A stretch of 64,000 nt of DNA from positions 15,810,001 to 15,874,000 of the forward strand of contig CM106586.1 of the NCBI GenBank assembly GCA_048013815.1, in the 5' to 3' direction. Positions 34,640 to 47,689 of this stretch are shown here, piece after piece (within the stretch, counting starts at the first letter, position 1; each line of letters starts with the position of its first letter). The stretch is from Setoptus koraiensis. Its lineage: Eukaryota; Arthropoda. The notes below the pieces were generated by a model. The model saw nothing but the letters and a program-made list of their open reading frames with translations, was not told the DNA's origin and made no database searches. The translations under genes were made by a program, and so were the position numbers.

Positions 34640-37600
34640 GCTGTCTATCGATACAGTTGTTATCGTCTGTCGATACAGTTAGTTGTATGGCTTTGTTTGT
34701 TCTTGTGAGGATCTAGCTGTTAATTGAGACACTTGCGCGGTTTCGAAATCATTCGTTCGCTGAATATGAGTAAATGACTGATAAAACTTATTGTTTGAGT
34801 TTTGGCCAATGGAAAAAACGTTTCGTTTTGACAGTTTTGACGTTCGGTTTGGGTTGTCGCTGATTGTTTTGGTTTGGTGTTGTTGTGAGTGTGTGTGTGT
34901 CTGTGGCAGCGGTGACGTCGGTAGCACATCCAGCCAGCCAGCTAGTGGTCACTGGTCACAGACACAAGCTGTCAATGATAAAATAATACAAAAGAAACAC
35001 AAGAGAAAGTTAACAGAAACATCCAAATTATTACGGTGTGGCAGATCCATTGAAGTTCATCTGTCGCCTATCTGTTGTTGGCCTTTGTCATTGTCAAGTT
35101 GTTGCTGTTGTTGCTGCGGCTCCGCTACTGGCAGTGTTGCTGTCGTTGTTGCTGTTGTCAGCAAGCTAAATAGAGTTGGACAAAACTTGCAACTTTTGAT
35201 GGTCAGCGGTACAAGTGTGTCTGTTAGTTTAGGCATGTACACATGTAGAGATATTGTTAAGCAAGCGGCAAGAAAGCAGTTCTGGACAGAGAGCTTGACA
35301 CAGGTTTATCGTTGTATGTTTTTGCAATATTTGGCTAGTCGTCACGGCTGTGTAGTCGCTTAATTGATATTATCTTTTTTCTCTCACTCTTTGGCCACAC
35401 AACTCTTTCTACCGGTGTGCTGTTGTTGCTGTTGTCGTTATAATGTTATAATGCTTGTAATGTTGACTATGCTGATAGCTTATTATTGATAAAAGGATGA
35501 ATGCGTGCATTGCGCTCTCGCTCTCTCGTCTGATGGTCAGCAAAATATGAATGAAAATCGGAATCAAGTATGACCGCTGTCATTGTTCTGTCGTTCACTC
35601 AATGATTAGTCGTGCGCGCTAATCGTAATGAAGATGGTGGTCAGTTTGTTCTAATAGGTAATTGCAACTTGTTTTCTCACTATCTTGTCATATACAACAG
35701 TGTGTGTGTGTGTTTGCGATAGTTTGTTGTTGTCGTTGTTGTCGAGACATGCTGAATACAATTATGTGACTGTCGTTGGTCTGTCGAAATTGTTACGAGC
35801 TCCCCCTAACGACTGTATTCTGCTTTAACTTTGCAAATTGCACACTTGTAGTAGGCAGCCCAGTCTATGCATAGTCGGCAGTCTTGACAGGTACAACGAC
35901 AGCCAGCAGCCAACAACAACAGGTTCACTTACAACTTGTTAGTGTGGTCCGTGTGTATGTAATGATAACTTCTTCTTCTTCTTCTCATTCTTCATGCTAA
36001 TAGAAAACCACATCTACCCGGAAGTTGGGCAGTGATTCTTTTTTACATGATTCTCTCGCTCTTTCTCTCTATAATTGAATTATGCACCATGGGCTCGCCA
36101 AGTTAGTTACACTGCACACAGTAGTAGTACAGTATCGATAAAAGTGTAACTTTTTGCTGTCAGTAGTGTGTGCTTTTTTCTGATTTTCTCTCTCTCTCTC
36201 TCTCCCCCTCTGTCTGTCTCTCTCTCTCTTTTCATTCGACGATGTATGCCTGTTGTCTGTCTATTGTCTGGCTATTTGCAATGTCTACCATGATAATATA
36301 ATGTCTATAACATGTCATCTGTCCATACAATGATGTCCCCAATCAAATTATAACCAAAGCAGATTGCAGCCGACAGACCATACGTCCTCAAATCGTCAAA
36401 TGTCAAACTCAAACTGCTACGGCTATCACGGCTAAACTCGCTAAACTTTGTTTGATCGCTCCAGTAATCAGCGCCGATGGTAAATATATTTTGAGGGACG
36501 TTTTGCGAGACTTCACATTATCTAACCTGAGTCCATAATGTGCGCATAACTATGGAGCAAACTTATCAAGTTTAAAATTGTTAAGGTTCGGGTCACTTTT
36601 GAGCCTCAGAGCCTTTGATTCATGCTGTTCGTTGCAGCCTATCTCGTAGAGCCCGATTTCGGTCGATCTAATTGACCAATTGTTCAATTTCGAGCAACGC
36701 TCGTCCGAACTGTCAACTATCGCCAGCAAGCGAGTAAACAATCCCAGTGACTCGGCGAATCACATCTTGCAAGAGCGCAACCATCTGAGGCTAATCGCAT
36801 AGATTCACCACAACATTCCCTTTGAGTTTCCACAGCAAGCGTAAGCAATCATGATCACGATGTGAGACATGATCTGACGAGGCATAATCCTCATTCAGAG
36901 TTGTTTCGCCATGATCAACACACAGATGACGAATTGAAAGTTTTCCCAGCTTTGATGATGCTAGCATTTATGCCTATAAACTAACTTAATTATTAATTAT
37001 CATACACTTTATCTGCAGTTTATGCTCATTTAGATTGATATATTGCATGTGTGTTGTAACATTTTAATGGACCATGTCCAAGAGAGAATGTTATTGCTTG
37101 CTGATGATATCTCACAACTACCATGTAAGTGTGCGCAAGCCATTTCAGCAACAGCAGAGAACCACTTCGGTAGTAAGTTGACAACTTATGTCACAGTTTT
37201 TTTTGCTTAAGCCAGTTGCATCGACAATGTTTACAGAAGTCAATATTAACTCCAGAGAGTCTCTCATCTGCAGGATAATGACCACCAACTGAATACATCC
37301 CAGTTGAGTGACTCTCTCACCATGAGGAAGACAATCTCTGTTAGTGCCTTGCTGTTCCGCTTTGCCTCGGCTCCAACGACTACCAACACTGCGACAGTGT
37401 GTTTGGGTCTTGCCCGATTTATGTTTTGCCCGGTGTTTTCGACATCAGATCACTAGACCTAGAATTAAGCTGGTTAATGAGTTATCTCACATTGTCCGAT
37501 GACGAACGAAGAGTCTTGCGATTCTGTATCAGAATTTTGGCGCGCTTCAAATTCGAATTTAAATAGCGCGGAATGGTGTTTGTCCAGATACGGAGTGCGC

Positions 37601-37978
37601 ACAATAGAGTCGCAATCGTAAATCGAACCATTGTATAACAATGCCTATTCTGTGCCCTGTGCAGCGCAGACGCCGATTTGGCAATACAAAAGTAGTGCAT
37701 GTGTTGCGCATTTATTGCAAATAGGCACAATTTTTTGATGCAATATTCATGAAATATCCATCAGCAGTAGTATTCATGAATATCTAGTGCACTGAAATCA
37801 ATGGACTAGAATGGCCGGAATAAAGTTACGCACAGTTAACGGCACATGATCGGTGACTTTTAGAGGCGTTTACCGTACAGAATAATGCGTGCGTAGTTGA
37901 AATCATGTGATATGTGTCGAAACAAACAATGGTCATAAAATGAGAATCCATTTGTAAATTTCTATTGTATCATTATTA
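34640..37978. other. intergenic stretch with no resolved gene
   Basis: Simple repeats dominate in part: GTT-rich at about 35095-35160, TC-rich at 36188-36232, and GT at 35700-35713. A plus-strand stretch near 36690-36800 and a stretch after an acceptor-like CTGCAG at about 37275-37460 have protein-like residue use but cannot be joined into a gene, and could be relics. A palindrome-like ATTCATGAATAT pair lies at 37743-37783. The MOV10-like helicase promoter must lie at the right end. Confidence 0.4.
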
Positions 37979-38039
37979 TCCGACGTGTAATATATTTATT
38001 GTTATTATTAATAATACTATGTGATATTGTCACACCAAG

Positions 38040-40157
38040 ATGAATAAAAACTTACAAAATCATATAAGATTGCTTAAAGAGCTCGACGATAATGAGGCGG
38101 CGATTCTGCCCGGCCAGCCAGTGTTCGTTCCGAACAAATTCTCCAAGGGAGGCCGCCTCAGAATCTACAATATACCACAGAATATTTTCAGGCAAATGGC
38201 ACTGGGCAATTTAGACAAGGAAAGCAATGATCTTAAAGGGCCGCTCACCATTAACAACTACAAGCATCGCTTTCAAACATTACTCTGGCTAGAGGAGGCC
38301 CATCAACAGATTGAAATGAGACGTTACGATATTCAGGACACGTTGCTGGGAAAATTCTCCGACTTTTTTGTTTTGCCCGTGCCAGGCTTAGCCGAGGGCA
38401 GGCCATCACTAATGAGGGGCGATAAAGTGTTTCTGTCCATGTACAATAGCGCCAATAAGTACGAGGGCTACATACACGACGTTCGCGAGGCCGATGTTCT
38501 CATCAAGGTACACAACTCACTGCATACTACGGACACCGACGGTGTTCACTTTAAGGTGGCCTTCTTCTTTTCGCGAACGGCATTCAGACGATGCCATCAC
38601 GGTGTCGACATGATCCAGCAGCGACACATTTCACACGAAACAATATTTCCTAGCAGTAAAAGCAGTCAATCGTCGTCAACCAACAAAAACCAACAGAATG
38701 GGTCCAAAGCAGCATCTTATAATAATGATAATAATAATTATAGTAAGCTAAATAACAAGCCCCTGATTGATTTAGAGTGTGACCAAGATCTCGATCTGAT
38801 TGATAAAAAGCTCAACCTATATCAACGCCAGGCTGTACGCAATGTTCTCATGGGCGCATGCCGACCTGCTCCATACTTGATATTTGGACCGCCAGGTACG
38901 GGCAAAACTGTTACACTTGTCGAGGCCATACTACAATTGTTTACCAAAAATAAGAAGGCCCGCATACTGGTGTGCAGTAACTCAAATGCTTGCACCGACT
39001 TGCTGGCCACACGCCTATTGGATTCTCAAGTTGTTACAGCCAAGGATATGTTACGTTTGTCTGCCTTTTATCGTATGGAAAAAATGATACCAGAAAACCT
39101 TGCCGAAATCACCAAAGAGACAGGACAACTTGGCGAAGAATTTTGGCTAGATTATCGTATTATGGTTACCACTTGCATACAAGCCGGCTCATTATATGAG
39201 TTCCTCGAGCCAGGTAGAGGATTTTATGATGCCGTTTTTATTGACGAGGCAGGCCATGCGAACGAACCCGAAACTCTCATTCCAATCGGATTGGTTAAAA
39301 AGAGCGGCTTGTGCGTGCTCGCTGGTGATCCTCATCAGCTAGGTCCAGTTTGTATGTCTAAGATTGCCGGTGATAATGGACTTGGCGAATCTCTCTTGGA
39401 ACGTCTGTCCCAGCGTTCTGTATATAGACGAGATATGATATCAGAGGACAATCGTTACGATCGCAAATATATCACGAAGCTACTGATCAATTATCGATCA
39501 GACGAACGTGTTATGACTATCAATAACAGATTGTTTTATGATAATGAACTCAAATATATTGTGAGAACACCACAAAAATGTCTTGATGCCGTTGACGCCA
39601 AATTTCCATTGGTATTCCATGGTGTCAAGGGCCACGACAAGCGCGAATACACAAATCCTTCATGGTTCAATCCAAATGAGGCGGTGGTATGTGTTTCTTA
39701 CGTTTCACGCCTGTATGCAGCTGGTTACAAACCGGAACAAGTTGGAGTCATTACTCCCTATAGGCGCCAGATTGACAAGCTTGAGACATTATTTGAGAGT
39801 TGCATGCTGGACAGATGCAAAATAGCTACTATGGAGGAATTCCAAGGCGATGAAAGGGAGATAATCATAATATCGACAGTTCGTTGCGAAGAGAAAAACT
39901 TGGAACATGATGCAAAATTCTATTTGGGCTTCCTATTCAATCCAAAACGTTTCAATGTTGCAGTCAGTCGAGCCAAATGGTTGGTTGTAGTGATAGGTGA
40001 TCCAGAACTGCTCAAACGAGATCCTTGTTGGGAGCAGTTCATAAAATTCTGTAAGATAAATAACTCATATATCAAAGTGACCAACATGTCGTCAAGAGAG
40101 AAAGGTGATGATGGCAATGAAGAAGACGAGTCCCCAACCGACGAGAATATTGATTAG
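38040..40157 (+). CDS. MOV10-like superfamily 1 RNA helicase
   Basis: A single-exon frame of 705 residues. The MOV10-type beta-barrel region is N-terminal (HRFQTLLWLEEAHQQIEMR, VPGLAEGRPSLMRGD). It is followed by the helicase motifs: Walker A GPPGTGKT (283-290), DEAG (402-405, in FIDEAGHANEPET), GDPHQLGP (429-436), NYRSDE, GVITPYRRQ, EEFQGDE (599-605) and NVAVSRAK (639-646). This is the arrangement of MOV10, MOV10L1 and Armitage, 5'-to-3' RNA helicases linked to RNA silencing and transposon control. It is about 300 residues shorter than human MOV10, the missing part being N-terminal. The ATG is the first in frame and is shared with the duplicate at 31206. An acidic tail (GDDGNEEDESPTDEN) ends the protein. 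AATAAA follows at 40438-40443. Which MOV10 subfamily it belongs to is not decided. Confidence 0.9.
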   Translation: MNKNLQNHIRLLKELDDNEAAILPGQPVFVPNKFSKGGRLRIYNIPQNIFRQMALGNLDKESNDLKGPLTINNYKHRFQTLLWLEEAHQQIEMRRYDIQDTLLGKFSDFFVLPVPGLAEGRPSLMRGDKVFLSMYNSANKYEGYIHDVREADVLIKVHNSLHTTDTDGVHFKVAFFFSRTAFRRCHHGVDMIQQRHISHETIFPSSKSSQSSSTNKNQQNGSKAASYNNDNNNYSKLNNKPLIDLECDQDLDLIDKKLNLYQRQAVRNVLMGACRPAPYLIFGPPGTGKTVTLVEAILQLFTKNKKARILVCSNSNACTDLLATRLLDSQVVTAKDMLRLSAFYRMEKMIPENLAEITKETGQLGEEFWLDYRIMVTTCIQAGSLYEFLEPGRGFYDAVFIDEAGHANEPETLIPIGLVKKSGLCVLAGDPHQLGPVCMSKIAGDNGLGESLLERLSQRSVYRRDMISEDNRYDRKYITKLLINYRSDERVMTINNRLFYDNELKYIVRTPQKCLDAVDAKFPLVFHGVKGHDKREYTNPSWFNPNEAVVCVSYVSRLYAAGYKPEQVGVITPYRRQIDKLETLFESCMLDRCKIATMEEFQGDEREIIIISTVRCEEKNLEHDAKFYLGFLFNPKRFNVAVSRAKWLVVVIGDPELLKRDPCWEQFIKFCKINNSYIKVTNMSSREKGDDGNEEDESPTDENID

Positions 40158-40437
40158 TATAACATAGATTGACTAATAATATCAAACTTTTGAGACGCCC
40201 GTGTTCACGCAGCGCACGGTCTCTGTAGCCATCTCTAATCACTTAGGTGTCACTACTTAGGTATTTCTCTATTCTAGTGAGGCGAACGTGGCGAGGCCAA
40301 ATCGAAAAAAGAGGACCATCAAGAGGAACTTGCTAATAATAATATTAAACTTTTGATCACTTTTGAAACGCAATTTGCAACAAACTATGATACAATTAGC
40401 TTTTATTTTGTTGAGAAAACAACATTGTTTTGTGACA

Positions 40438-40443
40438 AATAAA
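40438..40443 (+). terminator. polyadenylation signal of the helicase gene
   Basis: AATAAA lies 281 nt after the stop codon, in an AT-rich tail containing two diverged direct repeats of AATATTAAACTTTTGA-like sequence (about 40172-40195 and 40340-40362). Confidence 0.55.
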
Positions 40444-40539
40444 TGGTCATTAATTTTACTTAATACTTTCTCATCGTACCTGTTTCGATATTAATAAATA
40501 GAGCATCATACTCTGTGTTTAGCTTGTGTTGTGGATCTG

Positions 40540-40665
40540 AGTAGAAGATCCAGCGATTCAAGTAAGAGATCCAGCGATCCAAGTAAAAGATCCGACGATC
40601 AAAGCAAAAGATCCATTGATCCAAGTAAGAGATTTAACGATTCAAGTAATAGATCCAGAGATGTA
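40540..40665 (+). repeat. 21-bp minisatellite, six units, open as a heptad peptide repeat
   Basis: Six consecutive 21-bp units have the consensus AGTAAGAGATCCAGCGATCCA. Because the unit is a multiple of three, one frame reads six heptads of the type SKRSSDP and stays open from about 40498 to 40746. There is no ATG and no recognised flanking domain. It may be a minisatellite of chance frame, a relic exon or an Arg/Ser-rich exon of an unseen gene. Confidence 0.75.
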
Positions 40666-41488
40666 CTTGTATATGCCTCGCCCACCAATCAAGCAATGTT
40701 ACCAAGCACAATTTATAATCCTTGCGGACTGTTTGCGTGGGTGTGACACTGTACAGTAGTGACACTGTAGTTGAATCCAATCAAATCAGATGGCACTAGT
40801 AAGATTAACTTTTAAGAGTCAAACTGTTCATGTAGCAAATAGGCTGAAGAGTCGCAAATAGAAGTCGGTATGTAAAGTGTGATATACCGTTAGCCAGGTT
40901 ATAAACAAGTGTAGACGAGCAGCACCATGACCAAAGAGCCGATCATGCTCGCTAATGGAATACATAGGTACAATATAGTTGACTGGGACGTGGTTAAACG
41001 CGTGCCATAGCGCTTATAGCTGCGGGTGATATTTTTGCGGTCGCCATGGTGTTTTTTATCCATAACAACACGAGCTGAAGCTTGTTGTTAGAAATACCTT
41101 CATGCTATGTGGCGAAGAACAAAAGTATTCGCGAGAGCTAGTATGAAGTATTGAAAAGAATGCTTACAATTTAATCAAATTGGTTGCCGCTGCTTGAAGT
41201 GCGGCCGGCAGCGCAGCGAGATTTTATCTCTATCATTGTTTGTTTATATTTATTTTGTCTCTTACAATTTTTTCTTAGCCAATAGGTGTGTGTGTGTGGT
41301 GCCGTTATGATGATGAGTTATGTCTGAGTTCCTATCCCGCTATGAAGCCGACGCCGACATGGGCAGACATTGGCGGCGGCGGCGGCGGCTGCGGCGGCCA
41401 CCATCGGCAGCAGACTACGAGGCGAACGAGACGAAGAGAAATGGTTGTTGGTGTCCCAGAGGCAACTGTCATCGGCGGCCATGATGAC

Positions 41489-41520
41489 TTATCGTTGGCA
41501 CTGCCAACTGCCAACGATAA
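41489..41520. repeat. perfect inverted repeat, 12-nt arms
   Basis: TTATCGTTGGCA (41489-41500) and TGCCAACGATAA (41509-41520) are separated by 8 nt. Confidence 0.7.
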
Positions 41521-43083
41521 ATCTAAACGGAATTCCATTTGTTTTGGCCTCTCCTTGTCGGAGCTGGCTGCCCGTAGCAGAGACAACAATCACCTGTGTT
41601 CACGCAGCGCGCGCCCCTGTAACCGCTGTATGAGATGCACGGCATATCTGACCTGATCACATTTGGTATTTGTGCTTGACCATACCTGTCCATTGCAATA
41701 CCTGTCCACTGCTGTACCTGTCCGCTGCTATACCTGTCCATTTCTCTGCCTGTATCGGTTCTATATTGTGAGCCGCGGACGTGGCGACGCCAGCGAAACA
41801 AAAAAGCGACCGAGGAATTCGCCAAATCCAATCAACAACAATGGCCAGTGTGTGATACCGTTAATTCACTTACGGCCACCGGTGAGCGGCCGGTGTCCTC
41901 AATCAGGCGCGATCAGCGTGAACCGGCGATGCGGCCGCCGGCCGCCGGCCGGCCAGCCGTGCCATTAGCTGCAAATTAAACTGACCCCAGAGCGAGCGAG
42001 AGGTCACGTCGCAGCGCGTAGGATGATGATAGATTGCAGCAGTGATAGATATAATTAACTAATCAATCAGTGGTAAGGTAAACAAGCCAGCAACAGTGCC
42101 ATTTGGGCCGTTCGGGCAGCTAACGCAACCGTTGGTTTGCATCGCACCGATTATATTATTATTATATTATATTGTGGCGATATCATATCGCATAAGCGCA
42201 TAGCGGCAACAGTGCGCCAGCGCCCACAGATCGGATGCGGCGCGGCGCGACGCAACAGCCCAAACAAAGGCGCGCGGACCCCACGCAAGCACCTGTTAAT
42301 GTTATAATTGAATATCGGAACGGTATGGCCAATCCAATTTAGCCCGCTAATGTCCAGTTAGTTAGATTAGTGCGCCAGCGTGCGTTGGCGCCGTGATCGA
42401 TGAGCCAATGGGCCGCTCGTCCGGCCGGCGTCGCCGGTTCACGCTGATCGCGTCGCCCGTGGGGCCGGCGCACGGACACATGAGCAGCGGCTTCGATTAC
42501 CTAATAATCGAGCCCGTGGCCCTGCTCACAGCGGGCGACACAAACTCGGCTTGGCGCCAACTGTTCATCTCCGTTTGGTCAGCGCCGGCCGGCCGAGCCG
42601 TTTAGTCAATGGCCGGCTGGCGGCGCTGTCAAGCGGTGACGGCCGGCCTGTCAGTGGTCATTACGGCCGCCGACATATATAGTATAGTATCGCATAGATG
42701 TGACCACTATATGGCAAAATAAACAAACAACCTGTGTCATTAGCATGCAAACATTTGCGTCGTTGCGTCCCGCGGACACACAATGCAAACTGCAATAATG
42801 CCAAACGCTATAATGCAATAATGCGAGCCGCGCATCATTGTGCAAATTGTGCGCGCCGGTCGCTCGCGCGGCCGGACATTGCGAGTGACCGGCCGCGCGA
42901 GTGACCGGCCGCGCAAGTGACCCGCCGATGTGCACAATTGTGGCCGCTGCAACGGCGGCGGCTGCCGCCGCGCCGGCACAATTCACATTAATTGGCGCAC
43001 TGGCCTCGCGACAGGTGAACTGTCGTTCGGTGGCGAGAGTGTGCAGTCGCGACAAACAACCACCTGCTGAGCGTATCTGTCCT

Positions 43084-43163
43084 AATGTGCAAGTGACTCG
43101 AATGTGCCAGTGACTCGAATGTGCAAGTGACTCGAATGTGCAAGTGACTCGAATGTGCCAGTG
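43084..43163. repeat. 17-bp tandem array, 4.7 copies
   Basis: The unit AATGTGCAAGTGACTCG is repeated, with an A/C variant at one position alternating between units. Confidence 0.85.
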
Positions 43164-43950
43164 CTCCCAATGCGCAACCCGAGCACGACGCAGCTAATGA
43201 ACTGGCGCCCGATCGTTTGACACTGGCGGACGCTGGCCGACGCCGGCCCGCGAGCAGCGGACGCGACGCGGCGACACGGGCCGTGTGCCATTACGACAAA
43301 CTGACCACTGGGCAAGTGGCCGGTTGCGCGGTGGCCGGCGCACCGGCCGCGTTTGGCGCTGCTTGCCAGCGAGCGAGCGGCCCCTCCGACGGCGCGCACA
43401 GCGGCGGCCAACAGCAACTGGCGGCCGGCAACAATTGTGATCAATGTTGGACATTATGTAACAACATTATGTAAATGTTGCTCGCACTGCCAGACTGGTC
43501 GGACGGGCCGCCTATTGCGGCTTGACGTTCGCTGGGCGCCCGCCGCGGCTCATATATTGTATATGAGGCAGTTCATATATTACATATAACGCAGTTTATA
43601 TATCATATATTATGTACAGTGCACATCAGGCGCGACTCCCCACAAGCAGCGATCGGCGCTGCTGATGTGCACTCGCCAGTACGGGCCGGTTGCGCCGGGC
43701 CCCGAATGCAGCCGACTGCGCGGTGTCCGGCACTGCATACTGCGTGGTGCATAGGCATAGACGCGCGCTACCCGGTACCGCACAACATGTTGTGCAATGG
43801 TGGGTACATCGGTTGGCGCATCGCCGCTGGACGGCGGCGCGCTACGAGAGGCGCATTTGCATAATCAGCTGTTGTTTGGTCACTGTCATTGTTGTCATTG
43901 TTGTCGTTGCTGTCATTGTTGTCGATGGCGTCATTGGTGGTGGCCGCTCG

Positions 43951-44018
43951 CAGTTTCACTGTTTCACTGTTTCTCTGTTTCACTGTTTCTCTGTTTCACT
44001 GTTTCTCTGTTTCACTGT
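43951..44018. repeat. TTTCACTG/TTTCTCTG tandem array
   Basis: An 8-bp unit is arranged in an alternating higher-order 16-bp pattern over about eight units. Confidence 0.8.
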
Positions 44019-44379
44019 TGCAGTGTCAGTGTCAGTGATGTGTCAGTGCGGTGTCAGTGGCCAGCGATTGGGGGCGCAACGTCAGTGTTCAATGTCAATA
44101 TCTGGCAGCGCACAAGCTGTGTCAAATTGACACTGTCAATTACTCGCTGTGCTGTGTTGTTACCTTGCGCTGTCAGTGTGCGTTATTATGTAACAATGCG
44201 CGCCACACAGACACGCCATAATTGAGCGCAAGGGTGACAGACGAGTTGAGCATAGAGACTGACCATTAGCGAGCCGCCGCCAAACGTCGCCCGGCCGCGG
44301 CCAACAATGGACCGCCGCTGCCAGCGGCCGGCTGGTGTGCGCGGCACAAGAGCGGCTCGTGTCACCACTTGTTGTTGCG

Positions 44380-44424
44380 CTGTTGTTGGGCTGTTGTTGG
44401 GCTGTTGTTGGGCTGTTGTTGGGC
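44380..44424. repeat. 11-bp tandem array CTGTTGTTGGG
   Basis: About four direct copies, followed within 80 nt by a CAA/CAG-rich run (about 44500-44575). Confidence 0.8.
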
Positions 44425-45984
44425 TCTGTTGTTGCACTCCGCGGCGGTTGTGGACATGAGCACAATCATCATTACAACTGACATTACACCACATCCAGCA
44501 ACAACAACAACAGCAGCAGCAACAACAACAACAACAACAGCAGCAGCAACAACAACAACAGCAACAACAACAAGTGCGCCATGTTGCGCAACTGTCATGT
44601 CGCGCTTGCGCTGGCCAGCAATTGTTAGCCGGTCACGACCGAGCGACACACAACATACGGCGCACTTATTTACTGCGGTTGCTCGTCGGTGTCGCTCGCC
44701 GGACACTCAACTCGACGTGCACGTCACCCGCTTACAATGAAGGCATTGTTGTGCGCCCGCTAATGGCGACACAACAATAATTACACGCTTGTTACCGCGG
44801 CCACTTGTTGTTGTCCATCCATGCGGCCACACAATATGGCCAGTCTATATGTCAGTATATATGTGGTCAGTCTTCGCAGCCGGACGACTGACCGCTGCTG
44901 GCGGCTCACCTGTGTCAGCGGCGGCTCACCTGTGCGGCCGGTCGCTGGTTGCTGGCTGGCTGGCTGTTGGTGTTGCGCACAACAAATCAGCGCCAGCAAT
45001 CGGCGATCATCTTTCATCTGGCGACGCGCTGTTGTTGTTGTTGTCGGCCGTGTCCACCGCTCGCCATCATCCGCGGCTATTGGACGACGCTGCGGCCCAC
45101 AAGTGCGTCACTCTCGTCACGTCGGTGCCCGTCAGCTCAGCTGTGCGTCGGCTCAGCTGTGCGTCAGGTGAGTCTCACCTGTGACACAAGCTGACACAGG
45201 CTCTCTGTCTAATCCCGACAATGGCGCCAGCGCGCCTCATCGGCACGCCCCCACGCGGCGCTCACCTTGGCCGCTGCGGCCATTGTGTGCTCGTTGCGCC
45301 GGCCACTGGACTGACCACGGGACTGACCACTGGACTGGTCATTTGACTGACCACGGGACTGACCACGGGACCGACCTCCAAACCGCTCGCCGACGGGCGG
45401 TTGCTCCAGTTTTCGCAGTGTCGCTCGCTCGCAATTTGCGAGTCGCAAATCAATTTACAAATTTGTCTCTGCTCAGCTCGCGCCAACGGCACAAATGCAT
45501 GTCATGTGCAACACATATCAATGCAAGCTATAATATCATCATCATTGTGTGCCGCTCGCTCGCAGCCACTTGCGACACACCAACTCACCTGTGCGCCACT
45601 GACCTCCAACCAACTGTTAACATAACCAACAATATTCTAATTCAACTTTCGCGGCACCGGCTCTGGCGCCACCCGCCGCCGCCGCCGTCACGCCCACAGC
45701 TGCGTACGGCCAATATGCATGTGCCGACAATGTGTACAGTGTAATACACTGAGTGTATACATTATGCAGGGTATATAGCGGTCAAGGATGACCGCTGACC
45801 GGTACGCAAAAAGTGTAAATGTACGACGACAGTGCACAGCTGATTGCGCACGCCAGAACTGGCACAGATGTGGCGCACCGAGCCAGAATTGTGAGACAGA
45901 AAAGAAACAAAACAATCACTGGCCAATCGTTATAAACTGACAAATTAGTTGTGTGTCACTGCGAGCGGCCGATTGGCGGTTTAA

Positions 45985-46026
45985 CAGGTGACTCGCTCAG
46001 GTGACTCACTCAGGTGACTCACTCAG
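45985..46026. repeat. 14-bp tandem array CAGGTGACTCACTC
   Basis: Three copies, one base different in the first. Confidence 0.8.
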
Positions 46027-47647
46027 ATGAGTGCGGCGTTTGCGCGGCGGCCCGGCGGCGGTCAACGCGAGGGCCACCCTTTGCGCGAATCGGGGTCGTG
46101 TTCTCGAAATGTTCACATGGGGGCCAATTGTGCCAATTGACAACTCGCAATCACGACGCCACCGTGACGCGACCACGTGACGCTGACCGCTACGTGCACG
46201 AACTTGTGGTGCTTGTCGGCGCCACCGACGCCAGCAAGCAAGACAATTGTGGCGCCGCCAGCGCCACTTGTGGCCGGACACGGCACTCGTGTCACTGTCA
46301 TCCGGTTCATCGAACCAGCATCGTGGCAGCATTGTCATACGTGCACATCGGTGTTGTGTGCACGTTACATCACACCTAGGCGGCTATTCGAGCCGCCGAC
46401 ACTTGTCAGCTGATTGTTGGTCGCGGCTCTCGGTCAGCTGACACAGGCGGCCAATCATAATGCATCCATAATAACACGTGCGCGAGTCGCAAGAGATCAG
46501 CATGTTGTACGAGCTCGCAATGTCAATTGTCAGCAATTTGTATCCGTGCGTCTGTGCAGCGTGTGTCTGTGCAGCGTGCGCTTACGTAACACGAACCCAA
46601 GCAAGTTTAGCGGGGCGCTGTTGTCGATGTGGTGGACACGACAACATCGACGACACAAGTGTCATGTCCATTTGAGTATGATGAGCGACGCGATAATGAA
46701 TCGTCCACTGTCGTTGTTGTCGTTGTTGCTGTTGGCGTCGTTGTTGTCGTTGTCGTTGTTGCTTTGGTTGTTGCTGTCGTTGTTGCTGTTGTCGTTGTTG
46801 GCGCGCTTGCACGAGCTCAAGTCAATTGGCAAACTCCAACACAAGTGACAGTTCGAGTGAGCGCATTTGTCGCCAACGCGCGCGCCATGATATGACACAG
46901 AAATGAGATTGCTGACTAATGTCAACTAATACACAATAATAAGCACGATATTGCGCTGCACAATTATATAATAACGCGCCCCAGTTGGCGCTCATCTATT
47001 ACGTTAGTATAAAGCGGGCGTCCATCATTTATAACATGATCAGTGAAGGATAAACATGAGATGATGTTCGGACTAAAACTTGACTCGCTCATCTATTAGG
47101 CGCACTGTTCACTGTGTGCACTGTTCATAGTACTATTACATAACAACCACTGTTAGTAGCACCACTGTTGTTGTTGCTGTCGCTGTTGTTGTTGTTGCTG
47201 CTGCTGTTGTTGTTGTTTGTTAGCGGTCGTTACGTAACGTGCGCGTCGCGATCTATTTGCGCGTGTATTATGCACGCGCAGCAAACACGCGCTGTGTGAC
47301 TCATTTGTTGGCCTGTTTGTCAGTGGGGCGCGCACAGGGTGCACACCAAACACTGAGCACTACATCGTGTATACATCGGCCGTCGCTCAATGTATCAATG
47401 CATGCCCAATGTGACAATGTTTTGTGGCCTCGCAATACATTGAGGCCACTAGGCTCGATGCGCCCCCGAAACCCCAGATGGCGCTGGCAATGACTTTGGG
47501 ACTTTCGAAATGCACTTTCGGAGGCACCACGAGGCGCCATTACGTAACACGAGCACAACTCGAGTATATGATATGAGTATATGGGCACACGAGTATAAAT
47601 TTGAAATTGAGAATGTGTGTAATTATTGTGTACATATATATACGCAC

Positions 47648-47651
<4 letters not shown>

Positions 47652-47688
<37 letters not shown>
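47652..47688. repeat. TA microsatellite
   Basis: A nearly uninterrupted TA run, inside an AT-rich pocket of an otherwise GC-rich domain. Confidence 0.9.

Positions 47689-47689
<1 letters not shown>

Noticed and set aside
34791-35363. 190-codon open frame on the plus strand opposite the carboxypeptidase promoter region
   Set aside because: Its residues come largely from GTT/TGT simple repeats (Cys and Val runs); it shows no domain, signal or conserved pattern.
36550-36741. Minus-strand 63-codon frame and nearby plus-strand protein-like pieces (36.7-37.5 kb) resembling a SNARE-like fragment
   Set aside because: The pieces cannot be joined with canonical splice sites and the resemblance is too weak to name.
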